DNA of 41,891 nt, taken from positions 1-41,891 of the forward strand of contig JAKADN010000009.1 in the NCBI GenBank assembly GCA_021820445.1. Reading direction: 5' to 3'. Of this stretch, positions 38,645 to 41,891 are shown one piece after another. Below the pieces are notes generated by a model. It was given only the letters and a program-made list of their open reading frames with translations. It made no database searches and was not told the DNA's origin. Position 1 is the first letter of the stretch. Each line of letters opens with the position of its first letter. The DNA comes from Nitrospirota bacterium (GTDB lineage: Bacteria > Nitrospirota > Leptospirillia > Leptospirillales > Leptospirillaceae). The position numbers and the translations under genes were made by a program.

Positions 38645-41521
38645 CTAGAAGGTGAATTTGGCTCCGGCGAAGATGTTGACCGGTTCGCCGGGATAGACGA
38701 AGAGCGTGGCCAGATTGTTGGCCGTCGAGGAGTTTCCGGAACCGTAATAGCCGGCCGGATTGTAGTAGTTCGTGTTCAGGAGATTGTAGGCCGACACATA
38801 GAGATTCGCGGCCTTATACCATCCATGGACCTTCGGAAGGTCGTAGGACGCATAGAGGTCGGTCACGAAATACCCCGGAACATTGGTTTCGGGATTCCCG
38901 GGCGTTCCTGACAAGTCGATGACATTCATCATTCCGGTATAGCGCTCGTCGATCGTGATGTGGTATGGGCCGTGATCGTAGGAAATCGCGAGGTTCCCCA
39001 TATCCAGGGGAACGAACGGGATCATGTCCCCTGCGAATGTTTGGCCACTCAAGCCTCCGGCTGGCGTATTTCCCAGAACGTTGTTCATATAGGTAAAGTT
39101 GGCCGACCCCGAGAATCCCAGACCGAGATCGATCTTCCCCTCGGCTTCGATTCCCTGCTGGCGGGCCTGCCCGATATTTTCAAACTGGGTGAAGGTTGTT
39201 GCCCCTGAAGCGAAGGGAACACCCACCGGCATATTGGTCAGGTAGTCGGTGTAGGCGTCCAGCGCGACAAACCCCTTCTTGGTCGAATACCGGGTTCCGA
39301 TGGAAAGGTCCCAGACGTTCTCCGGCTGAACCCCTCCGACCAGTTGTCCCGGAGAAAATCCTTTGTAGTCGAAGATCGCGGGGGGTGCAAAGGACTCCCC
39401 ACCGGTGACATAGAACTTCCAGTTGTCGGTGGGATAATAATTGAGTCCGACATGGGGCATGGGGATCAGCATCGAGCCTCCATTGCTCACGCCGGCTCCT
39501 CCCCCCGTATAGTTTCCGGGAACCTGGTCATTAAAGTATTGCGCGACGCTTGCCACACGGAAGCCGACATTTAAAAGGACCTGCTGGACCGGACGGTAAT
39601 GATCTTCGAGATATCCCGTTATCGTTGTCTGGGAATAGATCGCATCGGCGGTTCCTCCGACGATGTTGTCTGACTGAAGAGGGTCGATGTAGTAGTGGTA
39701 GGTCGCATACTGTCCCTTCATGCCAAGGTACAGGTTGTCTCCTTTAAACAAATTGAACTTGATCTCCCCAATGTCTCCGGCCTTGTACCCTTCCGCCTGG
39801 TAGTAGTTCTGAAGGAACTGGTAACCGAGCTGTCCGCTCATGTTTGGGTTGATGGTCTGGAATGTGCTCCCTGATGCAAACTGGTTCGACGTGCAGGAAA
39901 GTCCATTACAGGAACCGAATCCCGCCGGCATGCTCGTATTCCCGTAAGGCTCCACGACGGCATAGAGCGAGTTCTTGACCCTGATGGACGAGGTGATCTG
40001 ATCCTTGACACCCAGATCGAGCATGAACCGGCCATATTCCCAGTTTTTAAAGAACGGCGAGTTCGGTGTATTTCCGGGGTTTGTCGGGTTGCTGTAGCTC
40101 GGCCCTCCGTTGTTCGTCGGCCCGTAGGTATTGTAATTGGACAGGGACATCGAAGCCCCGCGGTCATAGGACTTGTAGTTGGCCGTCCCGATGAAGTAGA
40201 GTTTTCCGCCCGTCAGATACTTGGTGATGTTTCCGTAGTACTGGTATTGGGTCAGATTCGTAAACTGCTGAAACCCGTCGTTGTGAATGATGGTGAAGTC
40301 GTTGTAGCCGCCAACATTCGAGGTCGGGCTGATCCCGGAGTTGTTGACGTAGCTTGTATAGTAGAGCCCGTAGGATCCACCGCCGGAATTGATCGTCTGG
40401 AAGGAATCCTGACTCGGATCCACCAGCTTGAAGTTGACGGAACATCCGGCCGCGTAATTTCCTGTTTCCCGGGAAGTGGTGACCCCCCGGTTGACGGTCG
40501 CGGATTTGACATCGGAATTCATGATGCCCAGATCATAAACCTCACCGCCGTCAGCCTCGACGTTCATCGGAACCCCTTCGACCGACATTTCGATGCCGGC
40601 GTTCCCGTTGGGATTGGTGTTGGCTCCTCCGACCGTGTAGCCGCGGCAGGACATGTAATTCATTCCCCCGGTCAGACCCTGGTTCCCGGAACGGGAGAAG
40701 AATTCGATCCCGGGTGTATTCTGCATGAGGGTATAGGTCGCGCCCGTCGTCAGGTTCTGCTGAAACTTCTTCTGATCGACGATCGAAATTGCCCCCGTCG
40801 TGTTCCGGATTTTCTTGTCGCTGGTCGCCTCGATATTGGCCTGAGCCATGCTGTTGACCCGAAGGCGGATGGCTTCGGAGACCTTCCCGTTCACGGCGAT
40901 TTCCCGGGAAAAGGGGAGATATCCCTTTCGGCTTGCCTGGACGATATACCGTCCCTGCGGGATGTTCTTGAGGCTGAAGATCCCCGTATTGTCCGAGGTC
41001 ACCTGATAGACTTCCTTTGTCCGGACATTCTTGACAGCGATCTTGGCGGACAAAGGACGCTTATGCTCCCCCTGCCCCTCATAGACTGAACCTACAATCT
41101 CCGAGGTCCCCCGGGTCAGCGGATTGACCGCAAAGTCCATCTCTCCGACAGTTCCCCCCTTCAGGAATCCTTCCTTCCGCTGAACCGAAAAGCTGCCGCC
41201 TCCCACCAGGATTTTGTAATCGCCTGCAGAAAGGCCGGAAAAAATATACGACCCCTGGGAGGTGGTCGTACTCTCGATGATCGCACCGGTCTTGACGTCG
41301 GTCAGAACGACCGGAACATTCGGGAGAGGCGTCTTGTCCTTGGCCGAGCGAACGGTCCCATACAGGACGGACGGAGCTTCACCCACATTTCCGGGAACGG
41401 AGGGAGCTGATGAAGCGGATGAGTCCGGTGAAGTGGCCGCAAGAGCAGTCCGCTCGAAGGGCCAGAAGGCCATTCCGGCCACCGCAAGGCCGGCGACAAA
41501 CTTTTGAAATCGGATTTTCAT
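38645..41521 (-). CDS. TonB-dependent receptor with two N-terminal carboxypeptidase-regulatory-like domains
   Basis: 958 residues, outer membrane. After the signal peptide (FVAGLAVAGMAFWPF... ALAA) come two beta-sandwich domains, about 51-130 (LYGTVRSAKDKTPLPNVPVVL, GLSAGDYKILV) and 140-215 (GSVYEGQGEHKRPL, IPQGRYIVQASRKGY). A plug domain follows from about 225 (GAISIVDQKKFQQNL, MNYMSCRGYTVGG), then a 22-strand-type barrel rich in Asn, Gly and Tyr, ending in NIFAGAKFTF. Transports a ligand, commonly a siderophore, carbohydrate or metal complex; the substrate is not evident. ATG at 41521 has AAAGGA upstream. Confidence 0.9.
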   Translation of the reverse strand: MKIRFQKFVAGLAVAGMAFWPFERTALAATSPDSSASSAPSVPGNVGEAPSVLYGTVRSAKDKTPLPNVPVVLTDVKTGAIIESTTTSQGSYIFSGLSAGDYKILVGGGSFSVQRKEGFLKGGTVGEMDFAVNPLTRGTSEIVGSVYEGQGEHKRPLSAKIAVKNVRTKEVYQVTSDNTGIFSLKNIPQGRYIVQASRKGYLPFSREIAVNGKVSEAIRLRVNSMAQANIEATSDKKIRNTTGAISIVDQKKFQQNLTTGATYTLMQNTPGIEFFSRSGNQGLTGGMNYMSCRGYTVGGANTNPNGNAGIEMSVEGVPMNVEADGGEVYDLGIMNSDVKSATVNRGVTTSRETGNYAAGCSVNFKLVDPSQDSFQTINSGGGSYGLYYTSYVNNSGISPTSNVGGYNDFTIIHNDGFQQFTNLTQYQYYGNITKYLTGGKLYFIGTANYKSYDRGASMSLSNYNTYGPTNNGGPSYSNPTNPGNTPNSPFFKNWEYGRFMLDLGVKDQITSSIRVKNSLYAVVEPYGNTSMPAGFGSCNGLSCTSNQFASGSTFQTINPNMSGQLGYQFLQNYYQAEGYKAGDIGEIKFNLFKGDNLYLGMKGQYATYHYYIDPLQSDNIVGGTADAIYSQTTITGYLEDHYRPVQQVLLNVGFRVASVAQYFNDQVPGNYTGGGAGVSNGGSMLIPMPHVGLNYYPTDNWKFYVTGGESFAPPAIFDYKGFSPGQLVGGVQPENVWDLSIGTRYSTKKGFVALDAYTDYLTNMPVGVPFASGATTFTQFENIGQARQQGIEAEGKIDLGLGFSGSANFTYMNNVLGNTPAGGLSGQTFAGDMIPFVPLDMGNLAISYDHGPYHITIDERYTGMMNVIDLSGTPGNPETNVPGYFVTDLYASYDLPKVHGWYKAANLYVSAYNLLNTNYYNPAGYYGSGNSSTANNLATLFVYPGEPVNIFAGAKFTF

Positions 41522-41638
41522 TCTTAGTCCTTTCTTTCGGATTTACATAGATGACCGGGACGGATTGCAATAAGGCTGGAATCAAACTTTCCGGAATAAG
41601 GGATTTCGATCATGGAAGGCCCAGCAACCTATGCTGTC

Positions 41639-41652
41639 ATTCATAAATGAAT
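41639..41652. promoter_or_regulatory. Inverted repeat near the receptor transcription start
   Basis: ATTCAT-AA-ATGAAT, perfect 6-base arms. It falls just downstream of the predicted start site, where a repressor such as Fur could block. The match to a Fur box is weak. Confidence 0.35.
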
Positions 41653-41668
41653 TCAATATTAAGCAAAT

Positions 41669-41697
41669 ATGACAAAAACCGAATCGAAATATGTCAA
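41669..41697 (-). promoter_or_regulatory. Sigma-70-type promoter for the TonB-dependent receptor
   Basis: TTGACA (41697-41692), a 17-base spacer and TGTCAT (41674-41669; 4 of 6 consensus bases). The leader would be about 140 bases. Confidence 0.5.
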
Positions 41698-41891
41698 TAC
41701 CGTAAATTTCTTGTTAATTCCGTGATCAGGGAGAGGGTCTGATATCGATCAGAGGAGTGCTCATCCGTGATCTTCCCCAGATGAAGTCGCGTGTCTTGAA
41801 GAGTGAGCACGATTTCTGAGGCCCGGTCATGGAGAAAAGAAGGATTTTCCCTAGAGGAGGGTTCCCCCCCGGAAGAGTGGGGTTAGACCGA
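41698..41891. other. Window end without a callable gene
   Basis: A minus-strand frame here is open for about 60 codons to TGA near 41694, but an in-frame stop lies close to the edge and no start codon or ribosome-binding site is seen. Possibly a gene relic. Confidence 0.3.

Noticed and set aside
41694-41884. Minus-strand C-terminal-like coding stretch near the window end
   Set aside because: An in-frame stop close to the edge and no start codon before it; too short to judge.
1-41891. tRNA, rRNA, CRISPR, insertion sequence, phage and known riboswitches
   Set aside because: Looked for in all gaps of both strands; no cloverleaf, repeat-spacer series, transposase or recognised aptamer was seen.

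Overview
The window reads as a gene-dense chromosomal stretch of a Gram-negative bacterium with fairly high GC content. It carries several signal-peptide outer-membrane beta-barrels, a TonB-dependent receptor, a lipoprotein and a periplasmic HtrA protease. Class I fructose-1,6-bisphosphatase, gamma carbonic anhydrase, ThyX, many short secreted proteins of unknown function and the general codon style fit an autotrophic, acidophilic member of the Nitrospirota such as Leptospirillum. That assignment is inference from memory of gene content; no marker RNA gene is present. No rRNA, tRNA, CRISPR array, insertion sequence or phage gene was found.

Layout. 1-448 is the start of a porin on the minus strand, followed by a 676-base gap holding hairpins and one weak small ORF. 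1125-5925 holds a DUF2231 membrane protein, a Cys/Met-metabolism PLP enzyme, a chemoreceptor with a near-perfect sigma-70 promoter, and a protein with degenerate GGDEF and HD domains. 5941-12022 (minus) is an unusual cluster: a secreted unknown, a YCF48 propeller, a membrane-anchored unknown, two clear and one possible DsrE-superfamily proteins, and two peptide-type ABC permeases. 12120-15219 has an OYE-type reductase, a tiny membrane protein and an aldehyde dehydrogenase. 15216-20375 (minus) is a tightly packed run: a heme-monooxygenase-like protein, a PP-loop thiolase-type protein, a radical SAM protein, an HDAC-family hydrolase, two short unknowns and FBPase. 20461-22027 carries a ClpP-class serine proteinase and a divergent barrel protein.

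22049-28438 (minus) is one nearly gapless operon: gamma carbonic anhydrase, sensor kinase, response regulator, HtrA, RuvC, RuvA, RuvB. It links envelope stress sensing and quality control to Holliday-junction processing. 28647-33052 (plus) holds a lipoprotein, a short unknown, 2-Cys peroxiredoxin, a HAD hydrolase, a barrel protein and a secreted unknown preceded by a sigma-54-type promoter. 33403-35925 holds a UPF0173 hydrolase, ThyX, and a toxin-antitoxin pair in which the RHH antitoxin is intact but the MazF-like toxin is broken by a stop codon and a frameshift. 36100-41521 (minus) has a YncE-like propeller, a small secreted protein, a possible 48-residue membrane protein and a 958-residue TonB-dependent receptor.

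The points most worth following are the DsrE/YCF48/permease cluster, the decayed MazF toxin, the sigma-54 promoter at 32337, the degenerate GGDEF-HD protein beside a chemoreceptor, and several long perfect palindromes between genes.
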